Assembly (NCBI GenBank): GCA_015698045.1
Contig: BLAL01000281.1
Coordinates: 868,001-932,000, forward strand
Reading direction: 5' to 3'
DNA: 64,000 nucleotides
Origin: Rhizophagus clarus
Lineage: Eukaryota > Glomeromycota > Glomeromycetes > Glomerales > Glomeraceae
The first letter of the stretch is position 1. Every line of letters starts with the position of its first letter. Below are positions 23,832 to 35,159 of the stretch, in pieces. The position numbers and the translations under genes are program-made. The notes beneath the pieces are model-generated. The model was not told the origin of the DNA, ran no database searches, and saw nothing but the letters and a program-made list of their open reading frames with translations.

Positions 23832-24076
23832 CAGTACATCGTCTGTATATCATCTGTCGAATATCGTTTATATATCGTCTGTCTGTATGTCGTCCGTATA
23901 TCGTCCCGTATATCGTTCGTGTATCGTTCGTGTATCGTTCTAATATCGTCCGTGTATCGTTCTAATATCGTCTGTCAAACATCATCCAAACATCGTCCAA
24001 ACATCGTCCGAACATCGTTCAAACATAGTTCAAACATCGTCTAAATATCACCCATATATCGTTTGTATATCGACCG
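23832..24076. repeat. 11-bp minisatellite (ATCGTCC-type)
   Basis: Roughly 22 degenerate copies of an 11-bp unit such as AACATCGTCCA or GTGTATCGTTC. Two sub-types occupy the left (TATCGT) and right (ACATCGTC) halves. The open frame across it (23808-24044) is a product of the repeat, not a gene. It directly abuts the shortened 3' end of F-box 3. Confidence 0.85.
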
Positions 24077-24080
24077 TCTG

Positions 24081-25238
24081 CTACCTCTTTTTTTCCCTAT
24101 GCTTTATATCAATCAACGATTCTAATAATTCAGAATAATCAGGTAAAACTTCACTAGTAAGTTTATTACAGTGAAGTAATTTAACCTTTCTTATATTATA
24201 AAATTGTTTCAATATTTCGGTAGAATTCTCAGAAATATGAACATGATCCAATTTCATTGAAATCAAAGTATTCTTATGTAATAATAATAAATTTAATAAA
24301 ATCAATTCAAAATTAATTTTAATTTGAGAAATATTAAATTCTGAAATATGATCTTGTGATTTAATAATACTTATAATTAATTGTAATATATTATCATTAT
24401 ATTCATAATGTTTAAATTTAAAATCTAGGTAATGAATATTTTTACAATTAATTGATATTAATTTTAATAAATTGATGGTATTTTGTGTAAGAGTAGAATT
24501 AATATTATTAATTTGAAATTTTACCAATCTATTTAATGAAGAAGAAGAAGAAGAAGAAGAAGAAGAAGAATCTTTTCCCATCATCATATTATTATTATAA
24601 GAGAAAATGAAATTTTTTGTCATCAACTTTGGTAATAAATTTGGTGTATCTAAATTATGAAATTTTTTATTAAATATTAATATTCGAAGGTTTGTTGATT
24701 CTTTTAAAAATAATCTCATTAAAGAAGTGACCATCACAAGAATTTGTTGTTCTTTAAATTTATCTTTAAATTTTCTCATTAAATAAATATATATAGTATT
24801 CTCAAATTCACTATATGATAATTCTTGTAAAAAACTAGAATAATTAATTAAAGGTACCTTGTTATTAATTTTAAGATTAATTGAATAAAATTTTTGAAAT
24901 AAAGAATTCAAATAATAAAATTCCTTATTATCTAAACAAGAAATTAAAGTGTCAATAATTTTATAATTATTAAGTTGATTAATAGCTTTTTTTGATAAAG
25001 TACCCTTTAAATTTGAAGTAGCTAATACCCAATGACTTATAATAAATGAACCTTGAAAAGGGGAAGCCCAAAGTAAAGGTAAAACATTTTTACACCAATA
25101 TTTATTAACCAAAAGACAAGAATAAAGTCCATTCTCTTGATCATCAACGTAATTTAATATTTGTTGCATACATTCTGTTGGCAATAAAGGGGCTGGTTTT
25201 CTGATTTTGTTCAACTGTAATAACTTTAATTTTCTCAT
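24081..25238 (-). CDS. F-box/LRR-type protein 3, C-terminally shortened
   Basis: Single exon, 385 aa. The F-box-like segment is LPTECMQQILNYVDDQ (about 19-34), then LLVNKYWCKNVLPLLW. A Ser run of about 12 residues comes from a GAA/TTC microsatellite at 24538-24570. The leucine-rich part stops after the unit HCNKLTSEVLPDYSELLESL and ends in IDIKHREKKR, four bases from the minisatellite. Paralogues carry about 80-90 more residues after the equivalent point, so the gene has probably lost its end to the repeat expansion. Still F-box-bearing and open; whether it works is unknown. Confidence 0.75.
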   Translation of the reverse strand: MRKLKLLQLNKIRKPAPLLPTECMQQILNYVDDQENGLYSCLLVNKYWCKNVLPLLWASPFQGSFIISHWVLATSNLKGTLSKKAINQLNNYKIIDTLISCLDNKEFYYLNSLFQKFYSINLKINNKVPLINYSSFLQELSYSEFENTIYIYLMRKFKDKFKEQQILVMVTSLMRLFLKESTNLRILIFNKKFHNLDTPNLLPKLMTKNFIFSYNNNMMMGKDSSSSSSSSSSSLNRLVKFQINNINSTLTQNTINLLKLISINCKNIHYLDFKFKHYEYNDNILQLIISIIKSQDHISEFNISQIKINFELILLNLLLLHKNTLISMKLDHVHISENSTEILKQFYNIRKVKLLHCNKLTSEVLPDYSELLESLIDIKHREKKR

Positions 25239-27810
25239 TTTTTTTTTTTTTTTGTTTTAAATGTTGATTATTCGGAGAAGTTCTTAATGAGGTCTAAATA
25301 TTTTTTTTTTTTTTAGTTTTGAAACATTTAGTGCACTATTTATAATCTTAATTTGTACAATAATAGTACCTATTACACATCATAATTAAAAATTACTAAT
25401 TGGTCTAATAACGACGGATGAACATTTCCGATCATCCATCCATTCATTAAATAACAAAATGTTCATACTGTAAATATAAATAATGATCGGATGAAAAAAA
25501 AAAATTCAGATTAACATATAAAATCATGTGATGATGATGAACAAATAATTACGTCACCTTCTCAATATTTAGTAAATTCGCGTACTTTTTACTTCCAACC
25601 GAATAATTTTTATTTGGTCGTACAAGTCGATTCCATTCTCCGTAAAATTCACCCTTTCATAATACATATGATTATGATTTGCACCTTAATATGGATTTGA
25701 GAACTTTTTGTGCTAAATGTACAATAAAAAATGTAAAAATGTGAAATGCACGATCAGATATAGTGTTACCTATAATATTATTAATTACATTTATATTACA
25801 TACCTGCAATATCGTCGTTCATTTTGGGTTATTATCTTAATGTTATCTAAATAATTTTTTATTAAAACGTATGGTAAACTGTATAATGAATAGCATAGTA
25901 CGTATAATATTTACCAAATATAATATTTATATTAATAAATAATTAAAAAATATTAATTAATTGTTTCATCTAATGTATATATTTACCTTATATGAATTTT
26001 TAATGATAAAAATATGTCCAAAATATATAAAAAACATTTCTTTGTACTATCTTTGTATTATATATACTTGTCGAACTTTACCGCTGGTTAATATTCAAAA
26101 CCATGAAAAAGACGTGAAAAAAAATCTACGCGTTATAAAACTGTTATAAGTAAAAAAAAAGAAAACGCGCATTAAAAAAAAATTATCGTAATAATTGGAA
26201 GAAAAAAAAAAATTCATTCTCTTTATAATACATACTCGTATATATATGTAAAATATAAATAGAACCCGCAGCAGAATACACAAAATTATCAGGAATGGCA
26301 GGAATGACAAGAATGACAGGTTTTTTTATTGATGGATTGTTTCCGATTGTTATGCTTAAAAAAAAATTCTTAATCTTCTGTATTACACCTTATCTAATGA
26401 AAGATTTGCCTAATTTATCATCATAAAGCGAAATCTTTGTTTTACTTGATGGCTGATAAGCTTAACCTTATTCAATCTATATACTAAAGCAGATAAATAA
26501 TGAGTCAGAGATACTTGTTTTGTGTTTGATGATAATAGTGTGTGTATTTTTTTTTTTTTTATCTAGTATGAAATTGTCGTTATTAACTCTTAATATATTT
26601 CTCGGATATTCCATCATTTTCCATAATATTTTGTGTAAAAAAGTAAGAAAAAAAAAAAAAATTTTTTTCTCCCTTTATTCAAATATTCTAAATCGATTGA
26701 ATTTGAAATCAAGCACCAATGAAGCACAATGATAATTTTAGTCGGAAAATCCTATTAAATCCGTAATTTTTTTCATTATAAAGGAAAAAAAAAAGGATTA
26801 TCTTCTGCAGTACAAAAAAGAAAAAGTTTTTTTTTTTTTTTTCCTATGAAATTCTTCGCAATAGAAAAAATGATATATCGAATTTACTATCACTAACATT
26901 CTAACGGTATTTTTCTTCCCTTATTCAAGGAATATAGGATGAGTGAAAGGAAAAAAAATGTTATTAAATGAAATATTAAATGCTTTTAATTATGTATGAA
27001 CGCATGAACGAAAACCATTATCCAGAAAAAGTATACCAAAATTGGTTCTGAAACATTATTTTCGTTTGATCAACATTGATATCCTCTTTATTCGCTGAAA
27101 TGATTGTCAAGATTTGATGATTTTTTATTGGTTGTTAAGAAATGTCACGTGTATTGTACACATCCAGCGGAGAGAATTCGATATTTTGATCTATTTTTAT
27201 ACATGCATTTTTTTTTTTAAAAAAAAAAGAAAAAAATTCCCAGGAATTTAAAAGGTCAATGACTTCTAAATTAAGCTTATCATTTATTCGCGTGATTTAA
27301 CCGTATTGGGGAGACGAATAACAAAAAACAACAAAAGGTTAACCATATTAATCTAAATTTTACCATTTTATCTATCCTTGTATACCTATTTCATTTCACT
27401 TAATCGGAGTTAATTGCCGAGATAAATGAATAAAAATAGATTCAATTTTTTTTTTCATCTATTATTATACATCACATAATCGCATAATCACATAATCGCC
27501 AAGATATCAAGTCAACATTAACGAATTTTTTTGTGCTTTCTTATTGGATGAAATAAAGAATTTATTCATTCGGTCAAAATATTATTACAATGAAATAAAT
27601 AATAATCTGTATAACCCGACAAAATACAATGAGCCACCGAAAATGGTCTAGATCAATACCTTTAATATAAAAAGACAAACTGTTTTGAATGATTCCGGAG
27701 TTTTTTTTATACATACATATAATATCCATATTTATATATAATACACACACACACATATATATATATACATTTTTTTTTTTTTTTTTTGTTCATTTCTTCG
27801 CTAACACACC
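25239..27810. other. 2.6-kb divergent intergenic region
   Basis: Lies between the divergent starts of F-box 3 and F-box 4. It carries many A/T homopolymers (25240-25253, 25301-25313, 26549-26560, 26827-26843, 27210-27230) and a CA/TA microsatellite at 27742-27767 just before the F-box 4 start. Open frames here are short and Phe/Lys-rich with no motif. No gene recognised. Confidence 0.4.
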
Positions 27811-29466
27811 ATGGTTAATCTATTTTGTTGTAGGCCGAAAAAAATAAAAAAACCAATTCCTAAAACATTGCAACGCGAAAAAAACACCATAATAATTCCA
27901 TCAAGTATACTTCAATTAATTTATTCGCATTTAGATAATATGGGATCGAATGGATTATATTCATGCCTTCTCGTAAATCGTCATTGGCACTCAAATGTTC
28001 TTCCAATATTATGGAAACGACCTTTTACATCGAAACCTTTATCGAGTGTAAATTCTGTCAGATTAATCGAAACTTTATTACTTTGTTTTAACTCACAAGC
28101 CAAAGAATCATTAAGAACATCATTAAAACAACAAAAATTAAAATTAATTATACCGAATAGATCATCATCATATGATTACGCTTCTTTATTGACTGAATTG
28201 GATTATAAAGAATTAGAAAAATCAATTTATTTTTATTTATTAGATTCTCTCAATAATAATAATAACAATAATCGTTTCATAACAAGAAGATCAGGGACAA
28301 TACAACCATTTCTTAAACATGTTCATATAATAGCAAAAAATTTATTCATGTTATTCATGAAAAGAAGTACAAAATTTGAATCTTTAATCATCGACAAATT
28401 TGGAGATTTTTCTGATTTACCTATAATAGAAATACAACAACGAAGTTCCAATATTTTATCTCGAATCAAAAAACTTCATTTAAATTATTATGAATCAAGT
28501 GATATATTTGATTTTATAAGATTATTACCATCGTTATGTAATAATTTAATAGAATTCACTGTAAATATTCATGATTTTGATAACGAAGCATTAATACATA
28601 GATCAATAGCTGATATTATAATTTCTCAAAAAGCATTACAAAAATTTAGTATAGAAGGAGCCAGAAATGGTGGAAATACAATTTTAACAGCATTAGGTGA
28701 TTCTCAATCAGAATCATTAACATCTGTTAGATTTAAATTAACCAATTTTAAATCTGCTGGAATGAAATCATTAACAAAATGTGATAAATTAAGAGAAATT
28801 ATACTTGAAAATTGTCAAGGACTTACACCTGAGATAACAAGAATTTTATATAATGCTAAATTTAAAAATTTAAAAAAATTGGTCATTTGGAATAAGCATA
28901 AAGCACCGCCTGTTACTTCTATGATGATTAGATCAGCTATGAAGAGTGAATTAAAAGATTTAACTTTAGATACTATAATTATTGGAACCGTTAATACAAT
29001 ATTAGAACATTGTCCTAACATTACAACTTTAAAAATATTTGATTATCAACCAAAACATGATGTACAAATGTTTAGATTATTAAGAGATCTACCGTTTCTT
29101 GAAAGACTAACCATTTATAGGGAGACTAATGTGGAATTAGGGGTTATAAATTTTTCGGGAAGATATTTACCAAATAGTATAAAATGTTTAAGATTAGAAT
29201 GTGGGATTAATCCGGATCAATTGGATATTTTATTAAAAGGTTTAGGAGAACGTAGTAAATTAAATACCTTAATTATAGATTATTTTAAATTAGAAGTTGC
29301 GCATTTGAAGGCTATAGTTGATTGGGTAGAAGAAAAACAAACTTTAAAATTTTTAGGAATTGGTGGAAAATCAGGATTTAGTAGAAGTGAATTAGCGGAA
29401 CTAAAGATTTTACAAAATGAATACGATGTATTCATTATTCCATCACATAGGTTAGATTATTATTAA
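27811..29466 (+). CDS. F-box/LRR-type protein 4 of the cluster
   Basis: Single exon, 551 aa. F-box-like segment IPSSILQLIYSHLDNM (about 29-44), then LYSCLLVNRHWHSNVLPILWKRPF. The PTEC motif is replaced by PSSI, so this copy is a diverged member. An extended leucine-rich tail follows (LREIILENCQGLTPEI, LKDLTLDTIIIGTVN, ITTLKIFDY, FLERLTIYRETNVE, IKCLRLECGIN). The last 100 residues (LIIDYFKLEVAHLKAIVDW, LKFLGIGGKSGFSRSEL) align by eye with the end of F-box 5, making these two the long subgroup. A run of Asn (about 148-156) is microsatellite-coded. The SCF role is inferred. Confidence 0.8.
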   Translation: MVNLFCCRPKKIKKPIPKTLQREKNTIIIPSSILQLIYSHLDNMGSNGLYSCLLVNRHWHSNVLPILWKRPFTSKPLSSVNSVRLIETLLLCFNSQAKESLRTSLKQQKLKLIIPNRSSSYDYASLLTELDYKELEKSIYFYLLDSLNNNNNNNRFITRRSGTIQPFLKHVHIIAKNLFMLFMKRSTKFESLIIDKFGDFSDLPIIEIQQRSSNILSRIKKLHLNYYESSDIFDFIRLLPSLCNNLIEFTVNIHDFDNEALIHRSIADIIISQKALQKFSIEGARNGGNTILTALGDSQSESLTSVRFKLTNFKSAGMKSLTKCDKLREIILENCQGLTPEITRILYNAKFKNLKKLVIWNKHKAPPVTSMMIRSAMKSELKDLTLDTIIIGTVNTILEHCPNITTLKIFDYQPKHDVQMFRLLRDLPFLERLTIYRETNVELGVINFSGRYLPNSIKCLRLECGINPDQLDILLKGLGERSKLNTLIIDYFKLEVAHLKAIVDWVEEKQTLKFLGIGGKSGFSRSELAELKILQNEYDVFIIPSHRLDYY

Positions 29467-29850
29467 TTTTGGAGACAATTTTGGAGGTTTTTTTCGGCGA
29501 ATTTGGTATACTCGATTATCGACATAAAAAGACGAGGAGGAGATTTGTTATATTTAAGTTTTCGATTACGGAGTTATTAAGAACGAGATAAATCATCAGA
29601 TTTTTTCGGCGGTAAATTTGGTATAGTTTGAAAATAGGGCTACCGTTGTCCAACGACATAAAAAAGAGAAGATTTATTATATTTATATAACAAAATTAGT
29701 TATCGATTTTAGTTTTGACAGAGTTATTTATCAGGTTTCTTCGGCGGTAAATTTGGTATAGTTTAGAAATAGGGCTACCGTCGTCCGACATAAAAATATT
29801 ATATTTATATAACAAAAATTAGTTTTCGATTTCAAAATTATTTCAGTTTT
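29467..29850. repeat. Three diverged direct repeats downstream of F-box 4
   Basis: Blocks at about 29488, 29600 and 29737 share TTCGGCGGTAAATTTGGTAT and, in the last two, AAATAGGGCTACCGT and a CGACATAAAAA segment, then TTATATTTATATAACAAAA. Spacing about 115-135 bp. They lie immediately after the stop codon and may belong to the 3' untranslated region. Function unknown. Confidence 0.55.
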
Positions 29851-31939
29851 TAAGTTGTCAAGTTAGGTGGTATCACTATTAGTTCACGTGATTTTAATTT
29901 ATTCGTCAAGAAACCAGCAAACGAGGTGTGATTGTTCGACGTAAAGAAGTGTCAAGAATATTACTTACTAAGTTGTTAGATTTCAATAACGCGTTAAAGT
30001 TACAACTTATAAGTTACAACACACGCTTTGAATAAGTTTAAGGTTGTTGAAGTTAAGCAAGGAAATCATTTACTGAATCGAGTGGTAATAAAAACTTTAC
30101 AAAATTATCAATTATATAAGTATTACATACTATATATCTTTAGTTGAATACCTACTGGACAACACGTATTTATCTTTCATAAGACGAAATATATTTATTT
30201 TTTTTTTCAAAGACAGATGTCATAACTTTCATCCAATCATAATCTATCCCGATGTATGAAACTTATTAGACCCAAATGTTTATTTTTGTGAATCCAAAAT
30301 ACTCCAAGTGTTACCGGAAGTTAACGAAATAATAACATGTAATAACATACTTAAAATAATTTTCATTGACGCAATAGATAATAGTCTAATTATATCTTTT
30401 TTTTTTTGAACCGTGCTCCTTTTACGTCATTAATAATAATCATGAAAGTTTTTGTTTTTAGAGTTATTTAAACGAGAATAAATGTGAAGGTACTTTCAAT
30501 GGAGGGTTTATTCTTCTTTTTTAGTGTGTGAAAATTTTTTAATCGTTAATTAGTAAAAGAATTCATTGAAACATATCGTATAGAAAATACCTCATTTTCA
30601 TAAGATAGTCTTCAATAATTATTATTGTATATAGTATAAAAAACCTCATATATATACACATCATTGGTCATTTTTTCATTAAAAAAATATATATTTTTTT
30701 TTTTTTTTTTTTTTCTTTCCCCCATAATTATAATTTTCTATCATATTTCCACATGGGTTTGTTCCGTTTATTATTTCCATGGTTATTTCTCATTTAAAAA
30801 GCAAAAAAAGGATTTACGCCATAAACGTTACAACAACAATGATATTTTAATTACGGATAAATGTATTAGCCAACGCTACTTAAATATATGTTAAGTTATT
30901 TTAAATCATTTGTGATTACATAACCTCATCAGCATTTATACAGTTAATAAAGAATAAAAATAGCATTCATTGGCATAAATTCAAAATAAACAGCATAAGT
31001 GCGTTTTTTTGCATGAAAATATTGACACAAAAAGATCAAAAAAGGTTTAGAAGGGAAAAAGAAAATCGTTACACCGAAATATATATATATAAAAAAGAAA
31101 AAATCAAATTTTTGATTTGTTATATGTATAAATGCACATTTTAGAAAAGAAATGACCAAAACTTAATGATATCTTTAAAATAATAATAAAAAAAATGATC
31201 TTATGACAACCACAAAAGCAAGCACTTAATTTAAATTTTACATTATTACATTATTTACATTTTTACGTAGTAAAAAAAAAAAAAATTTCAACTTTTTTCG
31301 GTTTTCACCAACCAAACAAAATCTAAAATCGCCCACAATGTAAAGCGGCAGATAAGGGAGATTACGCTAAGCCACTTTATGGTCAGTCATTAAAAAATCA
31401 TATTTGATGAACCTTAAGCAATAATCTTTACTTAAATTATATATTTGCTTTTGGTCATTTGATTAGTTTTTTGTAAGCAAATAATGGTTATGGGAAAATA
31501 ATTTAAATTTTTAGGAAAACTTGTAAACTTTAAAAAAAAAAAAACCTTCATCCAGAGAATAACTGCTAGAATCTTTTATGAAAATAGCGTGATACGAGCA
31601 TAAAAAAAAATAATATCTTAACCCTAACGAGAAAAAATTGAAACCTTTTTGTAAACGTTTAGTTATGTACAATAAAATCTTTAAATGGAATTGTGCGCAA
31701 TTTCTAATCCATCCTGTAACTAGTCGTACGAAACATTTGATATTGATCTACATCAAACATTTAACCAATATATTTAATTTATATTTACTTGGTATGGAAC
31801 GTAAAATAAATAAATAAATACATTCTACATTTTCTCTTTCTCTCATTTTCTCTTTATTTTTTCATTTTTTTTTTTTTTTTTTTCTCCGTTAAACTCGTCA
31901 AACTATAACAAATAAGCAATTAAAATAATAATAATAATA
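29851..31939. other. 2.1-kb intergenic region
   Basis: AT-rich spacer and upstream region of F-box 5. T-runs at 30694-30713 and 31864-31883. No gene, RNA gene or terminal repeat recognised. Confidence 0.4.
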
Positions 31940-33739
31940 ATGGCAAATTATTGTTTTTTAATTCGTCATATTCTTGAATTATTAAAAGATTTAAAAACGA
32001 AAGAAGCAACCTCTAAAACAAAACAATTTTTTGATCAAGAAATATTTAATGATATAGGAAGTTACGGACATTTAAATGAAATAACATCGGAAAAACCAAA
32101 GAAATTAAGAGATTTTTCTTCAGAAATTAATTCAACTACAGAATTCTCATCAACATTACCAACATTACCAACAGAATGTCTTGAAAAAATTTTTAAAAAT
32201 TTAGATAATAATGAAAATGATGAAAATTCAGGACTTTTCTCATGTTTATTAGTTTGTCGTTCATGGTGTAAAAATATTGTTCCAATATTATGGTCAAAAC
32301 CCTTTTATAAATTACCAAAAGATTCAAGATATAAACTTATTAGAACCTATATTACATGCCTTTCAGATGAAGAAAAATCTTATTTAAATACACAACTTTT
32401 AAAACATGGTATTAGAATCCCTTATACGACTCATAGTTTATTTAATTATTCTATATATTTAAAAGAATTATCTTATGTGGAATTATATCAATCGGTTGAT
32501 TCAGGAATAAAACATTATTGTAAATCATTTATTGGACGTAACACTTATAAATTAAATTCTTTATTAGCGAAATCAATTTGTAGAATGTTTTTAACTAAAA
32601 ACATAACAGATTCTTCATTTAATTTACAATCTTATAAGATTGATAAACATTTTATGCAAATAGATATTTTTCCTGAACTGGATTTATTTTCAAAAGTTTA
32701 TCCTGGTTTATCACAAATTACCAAATTTACTTTAAATTATAATCCAAATTCTGAGAACCTTATTAAATTTTTACAACATTTTCCTACTTTATGTACAGGA
32801 TTAAATTTTTTAGATATTACTTTACCTTATTTTGAAAATAATCCAGCTATAATAGATTTATTAAATTCAATAATTAAAAAACAAAAATCATTAAGGGATT
32901 TTAATTTATCAGGTGCAAGAATTGGTTCGGATCTTATTATACCAGTACTCTTATCCACTCATTTTAATAATTTAATTTCAATTAAATTTCAAAATGTTGA
33001 TTTTCAAAATATTGATTTAAGTTTATTAATTTCTTGTAGAAAATTAGAAAATCTTACGATATATCATTGTAGTGGTTTAAATCGTTCAAGTTTACCTTTA
33101 CCGAATAATTTTAATAGAATGATTTTAAAATCTTTAATCATAGGTTGTTCCCCAAAATATCCACAAATACCTACAATAATTCTTGATTCTCCTCTTAGTG
33201 CTTCATGTCAAGAATTATGTTTGGATTTAATCACCCCTGAAATCGTTGACGCCACAAAACGTAATTGTCGAAACGTCACCAAATTAAGACTCCGTGATCA
33301 TTTCATCAGCATCAACAAAAATGATCAATACACTCCGGAATTTTTAATAAATAATTTATTTCATGCTTTATTACTTGAAAGATTAACAATTAGTATTAGT
33401 CCAAAGAACAGTGATTATGAAGAATTAAATATTCATGGTAGGGATTTACCAGCAAGTTGTTGGTATTTAAAATTACAATGTGGTTTTTCAGTTAGACATT
33501 TGTATGATTTATTATTGAGCGATGAATGTGTGGCTTCGATTAGCGTCTTGGTCGTAGATTTTTCAAAATTACATATTGGACATTTAATGGTTATAAGAGA
33601 TCTGGCAAAAGAGAAAAGAACTTTAAAATATTTTGGTATATGTGGAAAAAAAGAATTTGATAAAGAGGAATTGGAAGTGATTAAAGATTTACAATATAAA
33701 TATGAAGTTAACGTTACTTATAAAGACATTGATTTTTAA
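31940..33739 (+). CDS. F-box/LRR-type protein 5 of the cluster
   Basis: Single exon, 599 aa, the longest of the cluster. N-terminal extension of about 70 residues, then LPTECLEKIFKNLDNN (about 77-92) and LFSCLLVCRSWCKNIVPILW. Leucine-rich units follow (LNFLDITLPYF, LENLTIYHCSGLNRS, LERLTISISPKN, CWYLKLQCGFSVRHLYDLL). The end (LVVDFSKLHIGHLMVIRDL, LKYFGICGKKEFDKEELE) matches the end of F-box 4. Same strand as F-box 4 and about 2.5 kb from it, consistent with an old tandem duplication. The SCF receptor role is inferred. Confidence 0.8.
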   Translation: MANYCFLIRHILELLKDLKTKEATSKTKQFFDQEIFNDIGSYGHLNEITSEKPKKLRDFSSEINSTTEFSSTLPTLPTECLEKIFKNLDNNENDENSGLFSCLLVCRSWCKNIVPILWSKPFYKLPKDSRYKLIRTYITCLSDEEKSYLNTQLLKHGIRIPYTTHSLFNYSIYLKELSYVELYQSVDSGIKHYCKSFIGRNTYKLNSLLAKSICRMFLTKNITDSSFNLQSYKIDKHFMQIDIFPELDLFSKVYPGLSQITKFTLNYNPNSENLIKFLQHFPTLCTGLNFLDITLPYFENNPAIIDLLNSIIKKQKSLRDFNLSGARIGSDLIIPVLLSTHFNNLISIKFQNVDFQNIDLSLLISCRKLENLTIYHCSGLNRSSLPLPNNFNRMILKSLIIGCSPKYPQIPTIILDSPLSASCQELCLDLITPEIVDATKRNCRNVTKLRLRDHFISINKNDQYTPEFLINNLFHALLLERLTISISPKNSDYEELNIHGRDLPASCWYLKLQCGFSVRHLYDLLLSDECVASISVLVVDFSKLHIGHLMVIRDLAKEKRTLKYFGICGKKEFDKEELEVIKDLQYKYEVNVTYKDIDF

Positions 33740-33904
33740 ATAGATAGATAGATAATATATATTTATTATTTTTTTATATATACTGTATACAATTTAGAAC
33801 CTTATAATATATCTTTTTATAATAATAAAATATTATTTATGCAGGGTTTACCTCCCGTTCTTTTATACCATATCAAAGTAATGAAACCAGTAATTGGACT
33901 TACA

Positions 33905-34980
33905 ATTACTTCAACTTAGAAAAGGATATTTTTTTTTCTTTGGAGGTTCAAAAGATGTCGTCCCAAATAAAATTTCATTATCATTAATATTAAGAAATAA
34001 TACATCCCTATCTCCATATAATTTATAATCTGATACATCAAAAGGTCTTTTATTATTTTTACCAAATAATACGATCATGTATTGTACGATAGCGATATGT
34101 TCACATCGGGTGATTGCTGGAATAGATCCTGAAATTGTTGGTGATACCATTCATAATGCTACATCTCTTTGGAGGATTAATGTCTATTATTCCACCATCA
34201 GGTTCCGTCATACTATATATGAACTCCCGTAAATAATTATTCTTTATTATCCAATCCAAGTACTGACGAAAATCCCCATCTACCTTTTGGAATGAAACCA
34301 TATTTATCTCTTGGTCGTGTATCTTGAATTACCCTTCTTGGTAATTTTTTCGTCTCTTCCGCCCTAAATAAATTATTTTACCATTAGGCAATAATGTAGC
34401 ACCATACGAAGCGGGAGCATATCTAGTTTCATAATAGATGGAATAATAATTTGATATTAAATGTCCAATCATTTTACCAATATTCCAACTTAAATCTTTG
34501 GTATCAAGTATATTCATAAAATCGTAATATTTTAATGATGGCTCATTCGTATAGCCTCCAAATAAGTGTATATTTTACCCTTTTTATCAACAACCGCATT
34601 CATCTTCCAACAGGTTTCATACCTGATATGGTTGGTCTATCCCATTTATTTTCGTTCAATTTACCTCCTGAAACTCAATATCTTTTATTAATGGCATCCA
34701 CGTTAAATTTGTGTATTAAATCGAACCGAAACGTCAAGGTAAAAGAAAACGTCTCCTGGAGCATAATCTATCGAATTAATTATACCATCATTACGATAAT
34801 TAACGCTAGCATTTCCATAAAATTGTTCCACCTGAAATGTAAAGTTATTCTTTAATAAGAGTTGCCGTATGTAAATGTCGTAACGAAGGTGTAAATGCTT
34901 GAGAGTTTAATTTAATAAGGAATTGAAACAAACTAAAAAAACAAAATATTCGAAACAAAAAAAAATAATTATTCTTCATG
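33905..34980 (-). pseudogene. Decayed kelch-repeat protein gene
   Basis: On the minus strand a hydrophobic start (MKNNYFFF...) leads to LNSQAFTPSLRHLHTATLI, then GDVFFYLDVSVRF, SGGKLNENKWDRP, YLGGYTNEPS, FMNILDTKDLSWNIGKMIG, RYAPASYGATLLPNGKIIYL and ITRCEHIAIVQYMIVLFG. These are blades of a kelch/galactose-oxidase-like beta-propeller of the type common as secreted or membrane proteins in these fungi. The pieces lie in all three frames and are separated by stops and several frame changes over about 1.1 kb, so the gene is decayed rather than spliced; no consistent GT-AG set restores it. It is a host gene remnant between F-box 5 and 6. Confidence 0.7.
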
Positions 34981-35159
34981 ATTGTATATTGTATGATTTA
35001 AAAAAAGTTTTGAAAAAAAAAAAAAAAAAAAGGATAATTCTTTTATTTTATTTTTAAAGGAGAACCATAAAAAAAAAAGTAAAAGATCGAAAAATAAATT
35101 GCAAAAATAGTTAATCGCTAGGGAACTGCGTCATCAAACTATAACTAAATAAAGTGATT

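Noticed and set aside
23808-24044. 78-codon plus-strand frame rich in Ser, Ile and Val
   Set aside because: It is a translation of the 11-bp minisatellite.
24538-24570. GAA/TTC microsatellite as a separate element
   Set aside because: It lies inside the F-box 3 coding frame and encodes its Ser run.
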